From NCBI GenBank assembly GCA_900319355.1, contig ONOC01000011.1, positions 1 through 62,796 of the forward strand: a DNA stretch of 62,796 bases, read 5' to 3'. Positions 7,923-18,000 of the stretch are shown here, one piece after another; the stretch's first letter is position 1, and every line of letters starts with the position of its first letter. The DNA is from an uncultured Eubacteriales bacterium (GTDB lineage Bacteria; Bacillota; Clostridia; Lachnospirales; Lachnospiraceae). The translations under genes were made by a program, and so were the position numbers. The notes below the pieces were generated by a model. That model ran no database searches, was not told the origin of the DNA, and worked only from the letters and a program-made list of their open reading frames with translations.

Positions 7923-9401
7923 TCAGTAGATGAAGATAGCCGTGCCGGCATCAATGTTTTCGTATATGGTCTGCGCCAGTGCCGGCGGGCAGTTGACGCA
8001 TCCGTTGGATCCGTTCGTCTGATAGATGGTGCCGCCGAAGGCGCTCCGCCAGCTGGCGTCATGGAGCCCCTCGCCTTCGAAGAAAGGCATCCAGTACTGT
8101 ACCTGCACGCTGTACTCGGAACCATCCTCATGGTTTCCCTTCAGGGTGGACGGGCTCTCCTTGTAGGCGAGCGGGAAACATCCCTTCTGGGTGTCCTGGC
8201 CGGTCTTCACGTCTCCGGTCACGACGTCGCCGTCAGCGATGAGCTGTCCGTTTTTGTAGAACCACAGGTGCTGTTTGTCGATGCTGACCTCGACGTAGGT
8301 GCCGGCGATGTCGTCGGTCCCTTCACGGCCGAGGTAGAGCGGGTTGCCGTAGTCATTTGTCGAGATATAGCAGGGCTCTCTTGTGACGGACTGCCGGCTC
8401 TCGATGTCTTTTTTCAGCTGGCTGCACTCGGCGTCTTCGTCGATGGTGTAGCCGTATTCGTTATTTCCGCCGGAAATCGTAATCGTCTGCCCGTCGGTTG
8501 TCGTGAAGGTGCGGTCCAGATACCTCGTGTTGTATTTGGAGGCCAGACTGCTCACGTAGCTGGCAATCTGGTTATCGTCGATGTTCACGGAGCCGTCGTC
8601 TCCGATGGTGATCCAGCTGGCGATGGTGTCGCCGTCCAGCACTTCGGTCTGATTGCCGAAGGTGTAGGTGACGGACATGTTTTTATATTCCTGCAGCGCG
8701 AGTTCGCGATTTTTCTCCGCGCACTCCTGCTGCAGCGCACTGGTGTCGGTGCTGACGGTGGCCGAGGTATACACGTCGGACGGAATATCGATGGTCAGAT
8801 TACCGGTCAGCGTTCCGTTTTTGATGGCATCCCCGATCTGCTGTTGTACGTACGACTGCAGTTTGGTGTCGTCGATTTCGTTGCCCTGCACCGGATCGGT
8901 CACGACATAGGTGTTTGTCGAGGAATCGAGCGTGACAGCGGCTTCCTGTGACGCGACACGCGGCTGTTTCAGGTTCGCCGCCCGGACAAACTGCGTGAAG
9001 GTATTCTGATCGAGCGTGTAGTTCAGCGTTTGAGTCAGCTCTTCGCCGTCATGCACGGTGTGAAAAATCGACGAAAGGCTTTCTTTCTGGCTTTTTTCGG
9101 CGTCGGTCAGCGCCTGCAGCATTTCGTCGGTGCTGAAGCTGTACCCGTAATCGGAAAGAGATCCGGTCAGCGCTTCCTCTCCGTTTTCGCGGAGGGTTAT
9201 GGTCACGCCGTCATACTGTGATACAGCGGTGCCGACGATTTCTTCCGGCGTTTTGCCCTCGACATCCTCTCCGTTGAGCGTTGTCCCCTTGAGAAAACCG
9301 TCCTGTGTTTTATAATGATGATCGACTGCGGCCAGTGCCGCGACGGACGCCCCGACGACAATGGCCAGAAAAATCAGCATGTTTCTTATGGATTTAGACA
9401 T
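7923..9401 (-). CDS. L,D-transpeptidase with peptidoglycan-binding-like domains
   Basis: 492 residues. One N-terminal transmembrane segment (about residues 8-26) places the enzyme outside. The middle, about residues 60-330, looks like two VanW-associated PG_binding_4-type units. The C-terminus is a YkuD domain: Y-V-E-V-S-I-D-K-Q-H-L-W starts it, and the catalytic region has H-D-A-S-W-R and then S-N-G-C-V-N-C with the catalytic Cys. The usual S/T-H-G-C is S-N-G-C here, a tolerated variant. The family makes 3-3 crosslinks in peptidoglycan or attaches proteins. The gene is divergent from thiD. Confidence 0.9.
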   Translation of the reverse strand: MSKSIRNMLIFLAIVVGASVAALAAVDHHYKTQDGFLKGTTLNGEDVEGKTPEEIVGTAVSQYDGVTITLRENGEEALTGSLSDYGYSFSTDEMLQALTDAEKSQKESLSSIFHTVHDGEELTQTLNYTLDQNTFTQFVRAANLKQPRVASQEAAVTLDSSTNTYVVTDPVQGNEIDDTKLQSYVQQQIGDAIKNGTLTGNLTIDIPSDVYTSATVSTDTSALQQECAEKNRELALQEYKNMSVTYTFGNQTEVLDGDTIASWITIGDDGSVNIDDNQIASYVSSLASKYNTRYLDRTFTTTDGQTITISGGNNEYGYTIDEDAECSQLKKDIESRQSVTREPCYISTNDYGNPLYLGREGTDDIAGTYVEVSIDKQHLWFYKNGQLIADGDVVTGDVKTGQDTQKGCFPLAYKESPSTLKGNHEDGSEYSVQVQYWMPFFEGEGLHDASWRSAFGGTIYQTNGSNGCVNCPPALAQTIYENIDAGTAIFIY

Positions 9402-9603
9402 TTATACTCACCCCTTCAGTTTCAACAGAAGCATGGTATCACCTGAATTTTAAAATTGTGTGAAGACCTGCGGCCGCACAACCGGGATACTATACCATTT
9501 TCCTCGGAATGACAATACCGTGGAACAGGTATGGCAGAGACGGGAACAGCAGCAGGGTGAGAACATGAGACGGAGAAATCAGATAACGGAAAGGAACGGC
9601 AGG

Positions 9604-10425
9604 ATGAGGACACAGATGCATACGGCGCTGACGGTTGCGGGCTCGGATTCGAGCGGCGGCGCCGGTATTCAGGCGGATATTAAGACGATGACGATGAACG
9701 GTGTCTATGCGATGAGCGCCATTACGGCACTGACGGCGCAGAATACGACCGGGGTCTTCGGTGTGCAGGAGGTGTCGCCGGATTTTCTGGGGCAGCAGCT
9801 TGATGCTGTTTTTTCGGATATCCGGCCGGAAGCGGTAAAAATCGGCATGATGCCTTCGACTGAGCTGATCCGTGTGACGCGGGACAGGCTGATGAAATAC
9901 GGCGCTTCTCATGTGGTGCTGGATCCGGTGATGATTTCGACGAGCGGCACAAAGCTTCTCCGGGATGATGCGGCGGAGGCGCTGAAACGTGAACTTTTTC
10001 CTCAGGCAGAGCTGGTGACGCCGAATATTCCGGAGGCGGAGGCCTTAAGCGGCATGAGCATCCGGACCGAGGAGGATATGATCCGTGCCGCGAAGGAGAT
10101 CAGCAGAACCTGCGGCTGTGCGGTGCTCTGCAAGGGCGGGCACCGGAAGGACGGTGACAGCACAGCGGATCTGCTGACCGACGGCGTGGATTTTTGCCGG
10201 TTTGAGGGAAAGAGGATTGATAATCCGAATACGCACGGGACCGGGTGCACGCTTTCTTCCGCAATTGCGGCGAATCTCGCGAAGGGATTTACGCTGCAGG
10301 AGTCGGTGAAACGGGCCAAGGAATACATTACGGAAGCAATCGGGGCAATGCTGGATCTGGGGAAGGGAAGCGGACCCATGAATCATGCGTTTGCCCTGCC
10401 GGAGCGCTGGAAAGAGGCAAAGTGA
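9604..10425 (+). CDS. thiD: Hydroxymethylpyrimidine / phosphomethylpyrimidine kinase
   Basis: 273 residues, matching the ThiD length. It phosphorylates HMP and HMP-P in thiamine pyrimidine synthesis. The N-terminus V-A-G-S-D-S-S-G-G-A-G-I-Q-A-D is diagnostic, D-P-V-M near residue 105 and the anion-hole motif G-T-G-C-T-L near residue 219 are present. The start at 9604 is a choice; ATG at 9616 is possible and ATG at 9565 less likely. No other thi gene and no TPP riboswitch is visible upstream, so it may work in salvage. Confidence 0.9.
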   Translation: MRTQMHTALTVAGSDSSGGAGIQADIKTMTMNGVYAMSAITALTAQNTTGVFGVQEVSPDFLGQQLDAVFSDIRPEAVKIGMMPSTELIRVTRDRLMKYGASHVVLDPVMISTSGTKLLRDDAAEALKRELFPQAELVTPNIPEAEALSGMSIRTEEDMIRAAKEISRTCGCAVLCKGGHRKDGDSTADLLTDGVDFCRFEGKRIDNPNTHGTGCTLSSAIAANLAKGFTLQESVKRAKEYITEAIGAMLDLGKGSGPMNHAFALPERWKEAK

Positions 10426-10445
10426 GGCATGTCAGATTTCTGACG

Positions 10446-10472
10446 TGATATTTTGCCGTTTTCTGTCGATAT
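10446..10472 (+). promoter_or_regulatory. Weak sigma-28-like site before the first EAL gene
   Basis: TGATAT (10446-10451), 13 bases, then GTCGATAT (10465-10472). The geometry equals that of the three clearer sigma-28-like sites near fliD and flgM, with one mismatch in the -10 box and a poorer -35. If real it would put this EAL gene under FliA. Confidence 0.3.
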
Positions 10473-10543
10473 ATAACGTAAGCGGGACTTTTACCGCGCT
10501 GCCTGAAGGATAAGGCGGTGCATGCTGATGGAGCTGGCTGGTA

Positions 10544-13303
10544 ATGGACAACACGGGAACAATGAAGAGTATCAGAAATATTCCGGGGATGGCGCCGGGA
10601 TGGAAAACGGTGAATACTGCCGATGCGGTAGAGATCATGATGAGGGTGCCGGACTATATGATCGGCGTGATGGATCATCTGCCCGCAGGATTTATGGTGG
10701 TGAGTTTTCCGAAGGACGGCGAAATCCTGTTTGCCAATCAGCGGGTTCTTGATCTGCTGGAGTGCAGAAACCAGGAGGAATTTGAGGAGCTGACGGGTGG
10801 CCATGTGCGCAATATGATCTGCCCGGATGATCGGGATCATGTGCGCTGGTTCATTCAGGAGCGCCGGATGCAGCAGATGAATACGATGCATGATGCTGAT
10901 TCGAAGCTGCACAGGTACGGCGATCCGGAACCGGAGAAGAACGGGGAAGCGCCCGGCGGGAAGGCAGGCCGCAGCAGAGCCGGGTACGCTGAGGCAGTTC
11001 ACGGAGAGGCGGGACACGGTGAGGCACGCAGAGAATCGACGCTCATGGAGAACCTGCAGCTTCGTTACCGTGTGCGGACCAGGACCGGGAAGCTCTGCGA
11101 AGTGGTGGATGTGTCCGAGAATTTTGTGGATCTGAAGTACGGCGTTCTGGCCTGCATTCTGCTGATGCGGCCGAGGGAAAATCTTGTTTTCAATAATAAT
11201 GAGAATGATGCGCTGACCGGGCTTCCCGGCATGAGGGAATTCCTGAATTACGCGCAGGTGATGAAACAGACGGCGATGCAGGAGGGCAGACGTCCGGACG
11301 GTCAGTATATCTTTCTGAATCTGAGAAAGTTCAGGCGATATAACCAGAAATTCGGTCTGGAGAGCGGCGACCGTTTTCTGTGCGGGACAGCGGATGTCCT
11401 GAGAAACTGTTTCCCGTCGGATTTTGTCGCCAGATTCGGGGGCGATCATTTCGTTATCTATTCTGCGACGCCGGATGTGATGGAGCGGATCGCAAAGGCG
11501 CATGACGGCATCGATCAGCTCAGCAGCGACAGCATCGTGGGAGCGAAGTTCGGGATTTTTTCCGGAAATCAGGACAGCGATGAACCGGTGCCGCCGTCGG
11601 TGGCGTGTGATTTTGCGAAGGTGGCCTGCGATTCGATCGGCAGAGATGCGACGAAGTATGTGCAGATTTACAGCAGGGAGGTCGCGGAACGCGTCAGACT
11701 CCAGGAATATGTGACGGAAAATATCGACAGGGCGCTGGAGCAGGGCTGGATCACGGTGTATTATCAGCCGGTGGTGCGCTCGCTTACCGGGCAGCTCTGC
11801 GGTTTTGAGGCGCTGACGAGATGGATTGATCCCGAGCAGGGCTTTATGAATCCCGGCGTCTTTATCGGAACGCTGGAGGAGAGCCGTCAGATCAACAAGC
11901 TTGATGTTTTCGTGGTCAACGAGATCTGCCGCCGGCTCCGGAGCGAGATGGATGCCGGCCATCCGGTGGTGCCGATCTCATTTAACCTGTCCAGGCTGGA
12001 TTTTGTGCTGTGCAACATCTTCGATGAGGTGGAGGCGGCACTGAATAAATATTCGATTCCCCGGGATCTTGTCAGGGTCGAGGTGACGGAGAGCACGCTT
12101 TCCGGCAACAAGAGCCATATGGAGCATGAGCTGAAGCGTTTCCGCGACACGGGCTATCAGGTCTGGATGGATGATTTCGGCAGCGGTTATTCTTCGCTGA
12201 ATGTGCTGAAGGATTACCGTTTCGACGAGCTGAAGATTGATATGGAGTTCCTCCGGAATTTCAATGTGACGAGCCGCGAGATTGTGGCGTCGACGGTCAG
12301 CATGGCGAAAAAAATCTACACGCACACGCTGGCTGAGGGCGTGGAGACGGAGGAGCAGGTGGATTATCTGCGGGGGATCGGATGCGAGAAGCTGCAGGGA
12401 TTTTTCTACGGGAAGCCCGCGCCTTATGAGGAAAGCATCAGTCACTGCCGTGAGAACGGACTGGAGATTGAGAAACAGGAGTATTCAACGTATTTCGACA
12501 GGGTCGGCATGATTGATCTGCAGACGGATCAGCCGCTCGGTATTGTGGACCGCAATGATGAGACGGGCGAACTGGTGCTGATGTTTGTGAATCAGGCGAT
12601 GAAGGATATGGCGAAGCGGTTCGGCTATAAGGAGGTTCAGCGGTTCAGACAGGGAGTGAGCAGCCGGGATTCGATTCAGCTTCACCGCGTGTCGGAATTT
12701 CTGGGCGGTTTCCGCTGGAGTATGGATGAGAAGGATACGCATGTGCAGTGTGCGACGGAAGGGTCGCACTATGTGAATGTGACTTATCAGCTGATCGCAA
12801 AGGCGGAGGGCCATTCGAACTTCTGTCTTCGTGTGACGGACATGACGAGGGATGATGAGGTGACCGACGAGCATGCGATGGACTCCATGATGCGGAATCT
12901 CATGATGATGTATGACAATATCCTTATGATCCATTTTGACAGGGATTATGTGGAGGCGCGTTTTCAGGATGCGTATTTCTGCCTGAAACCGGGCGCGCAC
13001 TATGTGAATGTCGAGAGGCAGCTGAAAGGGTTCTGCGGGGAGATGGTCGATCCCAGAGACAGGGAGAGATTCCTTGCGTTTACAGATCCGGATACCGTCC
13101 AGCATCGGATCCTTGACAGCAGCGGGCGTCAGCTGATCGGACAGTTCAGGATAACCGGCACCGGCGGGGACTGCCACTGGAAGGTGTTTAATCTTTCGAT
13201 GATTTCGAACTCGGGCGAGATGCTCGGCATGCTGAGCTGGAGAGAATCGGTGCTCGAAAGTGATGCTGAGGCAGAGAAAGCCTATGAGATCAGGTTTGAC
13301 TGA
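10544..13303 (+). CDS. PAS / degenerate GGDEF / EAL signalling protein
   Basis: 919 residues, no membrane segment. Order: PAS-like (about 35-130), a low-complexity insert rich in Gly, Glu and Arg (about 130-170), GGDEF (about 220-375), EAL (about 395-640), and a C-terminal PAS-like region (650-919). The GGDEF signature reads G-G-D-H-F, losing the catalytic glutamate, so cyclase activity is unlikely though GTP binding may remain. The EAL domain keeps E-A-L-T-R-W, F-N-L-S-R, V-E-V-T-E-S, D-D-F-G-S-G, L-K-I-D, A-E-G-V-E and L-Q-G-F, so it should hydrolyse c-di-GMP. The gene at 19581 has the same EAL architecture. Confidence 0.85.
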   Translation: MDNTGTMKSIRNIPGMAPGWKTVNTADAVEIMMRVPDYMIGVMDHLPAGFMVVSFPKDGEILFANQRVLDLLECRNQEEFEELTGGHVRNMICPDDRDHVRWFIQERRMQQMNTMHDADSKLHRYGDPEPEKNGEAPGGKAGRSRAGYAEAVHGEAGHGEARRESTLMENLQLRYRVRTRTGKLCEVVDVSENFVDLKYGVLACILLMRPRENLVFNNNENDALTGLPGMREFLNYAQVMKQTAMQEGRRPDGQYIFLNLRKFRRYNQKFGLESGDRFLCGTADVLRNCFPSDFVARFGGDHFVIYSATPDVMERIAKAHDGIDQLSSDSIVGAKFGIFSGNQDSDEPVPPSVACDFAKVACDSIGRDATKYVQIYSREVAERVRLQEYVTENIDRALEQGWITVYYQPVVRSLTGQLCGFEALTRWIDPEQGFMNPGVFIGTLEESRQINKLDVFVVNEICRRLRSEMDAGHPVVPISFNLSRLDFVLCNIFDEVEAALNKYSIPRDLVRVEVTESTLSGNKSHMEHELKRFRDTGYQVWMDDFGSGYSSLNVLKDYRFDELKIDMEFLRNFNVTSREIVASTVSMAKKIYTHTLAEGVETEEQVDYLRGIGCEKLQGFFYGKPAPYEESISHCRENGLEIEKQEYSTYFDRVGMIDLQTDQPLGIVDRNDETGELVLMFVNQAMKDMAKRFGYKEVQRFRQGVSSRDSIQLHRVSEFLGGFRWSMDEKDTHVQCATEGSHYVNVTYQLIAKAEGHSNFCLRVTDMTRDDEVTDEHAMDSMMRNLMMMYDNILMIHFDRDYVEARFQDAYFCLKPGAHYVNVERQLKGFCGEMVDPRDRERFLAFTDPDTVQHRILDSSGRQLIGQFRITGTGGDCHWKVFNLSMISNSGEMLGMLSWRESVLESDAEAEKAYEIRFD

Positions 13304-13334
13304 CAGTCGGCCGGGGGCAGGAAGGAAACAGCAT

Positions 13335-15014
13335 ATGGCAGAAAAGCCGGATTCGCGGCGCGACGCATGGATGCTGAAAGGCGTTGAGCGGGGCGTGCAG
13401 CGGTGGCGGTTCGTTTTTCCCGCGCGGTGCGATGACACCGGCGAGATTCGAATTTTCTATATTGAATATTATGCCTGCGCGCCGGATACGGAGCCTCCGG
13501 AAAAGCGCCGGAAACTGCGCATCCGCAGGAAAGACAGGAAGGAGGAAGCGCCTCACGTCGTGAGACCTTCCTCTTTTGCGGTTCACGCCGGGATCATCGG
13601 AGATCCGGACGCGCGGTACACGTATACGTTCCCGGCGGGAGAGGCTTCGTTTCAGCCCGGGCCGCCTTTTGTGGCGACGGCGGGAGAGTGCCTGTTCACG
13701 GAATTTGAATCCTACGGAAGCATTCCGCGGGAGGATGTGTCCGGGGCAGGTATCTCCGGAACCGATGCTTCCGGGACCGGCACCTCCGGGAGTGACACTT
13801 CAGGAGTCGGCACCTCTGGGAATGACACTTCAGGAGTCGGCACCTCTGGGAATGACACTTCAGGAGCCGGCACCTCCGGGAAGGACACTTCAGGAGCCGG
13901 TATCTCCGGGACCGCCGGTGAAAGGGAGAAAACGGGAAACAGAACGTTCAGTGCCGCGTTCAGAACGGCCGAAGCTGCAGAGAAAGCAGGAGATGAAACA
14001 GCCGGCGGCGCTGCGGAGGATGACGGATTCTATGACCATGAGTTCGGAACGATGGCCGATGACACGCGGATGGAGTGGGATCTGGAGTTTGACAAGGATG
14101 TCCCGCTCGGCACGGGTGCGGAGGCATCGCCCGGCATGCAGAAGCTTGAAAACACCGGCATGAGGTGGCATGCGGAGGGATTTGTCACGCGTTTTACCGG
14201 TATTGTCATCGCCGATGATGTCAGTTACCGCGCGTTTCCTGATGCAGGCCCGGGGTATTCCGATGTGAACTGGGGCAGCGGATTCCCTTCGCCGGGGATC
14301 TGGCTGTGGTCTTCGGCGCTGTACAGAAAGAGCACGGGAGAACCGGTGCACGGGGCGTCTTTTGCCTTCTGGGGCGGAGAGGATAAGCGGGCGCTGAGCC
14401 TGAAACCGGCAGCCGGCACAGACGGGACAAAATCGCAGTCCGGCACAGACAGGACAAAAGCGCAGTCCGGTACAGACGGGACAAAATTTCAGTCCGGTGC
14501 GGACAGGACGAAGTCTGCGGCTTCTGCAGACAGAACGGAACCGCTGTCCGGCAGGACCGGCGGCACAGGAAAGTCTGACCGGGAGGCACAGACTTCAGGT
14601 ATACGGATTGACGGCATGCTGAGAATGGGCGGCCGCTCCGGCGGGAAGGATTCTTATCTTTTCATTCAGACGCCGTTTTCCGGTACGTCGTATCTGAAGT
14701 GCCGTGAGGACGAGAAGTGGTTTGAGTGGCATATTATTCTGACTTCACAGAAGGCCATGGCGGATATCCGTGTGGTCTGCGAAAAAACCAGGATGTTTCC
14801 CGATGATCTGCCGTCGCCTGAGAACAGACTCAGGACGTACCGGCGCTGGACGGGAGCGGACGGCAGAGCCACGATCATACTGAGCAGAAGACAGACACCG
14901 CTGGGCAGCTTCGAAAAAACGGAGGAGCTGACCGCAGAGCATGTCGTGTGCTCTTACGGAAGCTGCCTCCGTCCGACTGCGGGAATCGCACAGCGATGGA
15001 GCAGTCGGGCTTAA
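13335..15014 (+). CDS. Repeat-bearing protein of unknown function (tocopherol-cyclase-like motif)
   Basis: About 559 residues; ATG at 13335 follows AGGAAGG. The structured parts (residues about 10-130 and 240-360) include W-R-F-V-F-P, T-G-I-V-I and N-W-G-S-G-F-P-S-P-G-I-W-L-W. The last resembles the N-W-G-x-x-F-x-S-P motif of tocopherol-cyclase-like calycin proteins; that link is tentative. Two repeat inserts interrupt it: a 10-residue Ser-Gly-Thr unit and a 9-residue S-G-T-D-G-T-K-S-Q unit. The final 14 residues and the stop codon come from the 58-bp palindromic element, so the native C-terminus has been replaced or extended. It follows the EAL gene closely and may share its transcript. Confidence 0.6.
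   Translation: MAEKPDSRRDAWMLKGVERGVQRWRFVFPARCDDTGEIRIFYIEYYACAPDTEPPEKRRKLRIRRKDRKEEAPHVVRPSSFAVHAGIIGDPDARYTYTFPAGEASFQPGPPFVATAGECLFTEFESYGSIPREDVSGAGISGTDASGTGTSGSDTSGVGTSGNDTSGVGTSGNDTSGAGTSGKDTSGAGISGTAGEREKTGNRTFSAAFRTAEAAEKAGDETAGGAAEDDGFYDHEFGTMADDTRMEWDLEFDKDVPLGTGAEASPGMQKLENTGMRWHAEGFVTRFTGIVIADDVSYRAFPDAGPGYSDVNWGSGFPSPGIWLWSSALYRKSTGEPVHGASFAFWGGEDKRALSLKPAAGTDGTKSQSGTDRTKAQSGTDGTKFQSGADRTKSAASADRTEPLSGRTGGTGKSDREAQTSGIRIDGMLRMGGRSGGKDSYLFIQTPFSGTSYLKCREDEKWFEWHIILTSQKAMADIRVVCEKTRMFPDDLPSPENRLRTYRRWTGADGRATIILSRRQTPLGSFEKTEELTAEHVVCSYGSCLRPTAGIAQRWSSRA
13741..13910 (+). repeat. 30-bp in-frame tandem repeats
   Basis: Five full 30-bp units starting at 13741, 13771, 13801, 13831 and 13861, plus a partial sixth, encode a 10-residue Ser-Gly-Thr-Asp unit. 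Units 3 and 4 are identical; the others vary. Confidence 0.85.
14413..14520 (+). repeat. 27-bp in-frame tandem repeats
   Basis: Four units of 27 bp starting at 14413, 14440, 14467 and 14494 encode a 9-residue S-G-T-D-x-T-K-x-Q unit. The copies diverge toward the 3' end. Confidence 0.8.
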
Positions 15015-15030
15015 TACAGTACTGTAGCAT
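14973..15030. repeat. 58-bp nested palindromic element, copy 2
   Basis: Same outer and inner stems and tail as 7550-7607 with three substitutions. It overlaps the 3' end of the preceding gene, supplying its stop codon, and lies between two convergent genes. There is no T-run, so it is not an obvious intrinsic terminator. Confidence 0.8.
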
Positions 15031-15054
15031 AGATGTTTTGAATCGCCGGGCCTC

Positions 15055-18000
15055 TCAGTACCGGTCATGTGGCGGCACCCATGTCCTCACGGGCGATGTG
15101 TTCCGCGTCCGGTTTCCCGTCCGGCTTCCCGTGCCGCTGTTTTCTGATGCCGCCTCGCTTTTTTCTTTTTCTGCTGCCGTTTCCGCTGCTTTTTCCGCCG
15201 CTTTCTCTGCCGCTGCTTTTTCCACCGCTTTCTCTGCGGCGGCCGCGGCTCTGGCAGCCGCTGTAGCTGCTGCGCGCTTTGCGAGCGGATGCTTCGGCAG
15301 GCCGGCGGCCTTCCGGACGGCGGTGAGCAGATTTTTCACTTCCGCGCTGTGGTGCAGATACCACTCGGCTGACCAGACGCGGTAATATTTCCAGCCCATC
15401 CGTTCCAGCACTTCTCTGCGCAGGCGCTCGCGGTCGCGGGTATTTTCCCCGCGGCGGTAGGTGTCACCGTCGCATTCGATCGCCAGGAAGTAATGATTTT
15501 CACCGGGCATGCGGACGGCTACGTCGATTTTTGACATCGAATAGCCGACGTGCTGCTTCGTGCTGAAGCCGTTCTGCTCGAGAAGCTGGCAGATCTCGTC
15601 TTCCATGTACGTATCGTACGGATTGTCGGTTTCCATGGTGGCGGCGCCGCCGAGGACGCCGGGTCCCTGTTCGGCGTAATTCAGGTAGTCATGGAACAGA
15701 CGCACGCCTTCCGGCGGATTTTTCCACACTTCCAGATCGCCGGCATGCAGCCCTGTGACAACTTTCATGCTGCAGCGCGCGCGGGTGATCATGACGTTCA
15801 GACGGCGCTCGCCGCCGGTCTGGCTGATCGCACCGAAATCCAGCGGCAGTTCGCCGCGCAGTGTTTTACCGTAGACGCAGCTGGCGATGATGATGTCGCG
15901 CTCGTCGCCCTGCACCGTTTCCATATTTTTGATGAAGAACGGCTCAGCGGTCTCCTCAGTGAAGAAATGCTTCGCCGAGGGATCCTGCTCCCTTCTTCTG
16001 ATCAGCAGTTTTGCGATGAGCGCTTCCTGTTCATGCGTCGTTGCGACGACGCCGATGCTCCTGCCGGGGTACTGCCTGATACAGTCAAAAATCAGACTGA
16101 CGACGGCCGATGCCTCTTTGAGGTTGGTGTTGGTATCCGGATCGTAGAAGCTTTCCGTATAGCGGTAGTCGATGCCGAACGAGGATACCGTCAGGTCTGT
16201 GTCGGGCGACGGGAAGGTGATCAGCGTGTCATGATACAGCAGCCGGTTCGAGAACAGGATCAGGCCCTCTTTCTGACTGCGGTAATGCCAGAGCAGACGC
16301 ATCTGATACAGGGATGCGCAGCCGAGGTCCAGTACGGATTCGAAGGGCACCCTGGCGTAGAGGTCGTTCCGTCTCGCTGTGCGGCGGCCCGGATTGTAGA
16401 GCCACTCGCCTCCGTCGGGATCGCCCTCCGACAGACGATCATCCCCTGTGCTGTCCGCACCCGGCATGTCGGAGGCAGGCAGCTGCTCCGGGGATCCCTT
16501 CCCGGGATCCGTGCTTTCAGCTCTGACTTTCGGGTCACGCGGCGGCATCTGCTGCGAGTCGCCGACGATGATGACCTGCGTGCTCCGGTAGATGGCGCCG
16601 AAGGATTCCTGCGGAAGCAGCTGGGAGGCCTCGTCGAAAACCACCGTGTCGAAGTGAATCCGCTCCGGGTCCAGGTAGGTGCTCACGCTCATCGGGGACA
16701 TCATGAAGCAGGGCATGATCTGCTGGATCAGCTCCGCGTAGTCCGTGATGATCCGGCGTACGCTCTTCGGGTTTTCGGATTTCTGTATCTCACGGAGAAG
16801 TTCGGTCACCGGTTCTCCGGGCGCCGCATTTTTCAGCGAGGGACGTCCCGCGGACAGTTTTTCACGGATCGCCTTCCGGTTGATATCGAAAAGGATCCGG
16901 TCCTCCGCGCAGTAGGTTTCCCGCGCCTTGTCCTGGCCCGCGCGGCTGAAGCCCGCGAGCACCGGGCTGGAGGCGACGATGCTGTTGATCCACTGGCTGT
17001 AGAACAGCCGGCAGTACATGTTGTTGAACTGTTCAGCCGGTATCAGCGCGGCAATGGCGGCGTCGATAAAACCGGTCAGGTTCCGCTCGTTCAGGCAGTC
17101 GCGCACATTCAGGAAGTGAATCCAGGTGCCGTACTGATCGGCATGGTCTATGCACCCCTGAAGCCATTCTCTGAGCCTGCGCACGGGCATCTGCATCGGC
17201 TTCAGCCCGTCTTTTACACAGTAACTGATGAACTCCATGTCGGCTTCGGAGTCTTCCTGATTTCTCCGGAATCCCTCTGACCAGCGCACACAGAGCTGGC
17301 GCAGCGCCATGAACTGTGCGCTTGTCACGCCGGAGAGCTCGGTAAGCCTCGGAATCCGGTGCAGCAGGTTGGAGAGGTCGACAAGCTTTTTCTCGATGTC
17401 GTCCCAGTCGGTATGGGTGACATCGGGCAGCATACCGTAGATGGTTTCGAACGGCAGTGCCTGCTGTTTCAGGGCTTCCTCCGCATCCTGAATCTGCTTC
17501 AGTGAGTCGAGAATCTTCAGCGCGCTGTCGTAATCCGGCCGTTCATCCGTCGGGGATGCCGCCTGGAGTTCGTTCATGATCCTCCGGTATTCCCGGCTTC
17601 CGGCCCGTCTCAGCCTTGAGTGGAAGCGGTCTTTCAGAAGCGTGTAGTCCTGCGCCGCGTTGATGCTGTAGATGGAAGGTTTGTATTCCATCTCCACCGT
17701 GGCGCGGTATGAGTCAAGCTTTGCCGCGGACGCCTTCAGCTGGGAGATCTCCCGAAGGGCATAGTCCAGCGTGCCTTCCCGGAACAGGGAAGGAGAAATT
17801 TCCGATGTGGAGGCAATCTCCTCCACGGTCTGTTTCGTTGATTCCAGATCCTCCAGCGTTTCGACCGGGAGGTAGCTCAGGTACTGGTGAACCTCCTTTA
17901 CGAGGGCCAGATCGCTGTCGATCCATTTCACGGCCGCGCGGAAGCTGTTGATGACCTGTTCGCGGAATTCCGGCGAATTATCCTCCGCCGTGAAACCGTA

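Noticed and set aside
9402..9603. Possible TPP riboswitch before thiD
   Set aside because: No CUGAGA-type thi-box core or matching stem was found upstream of the gene.
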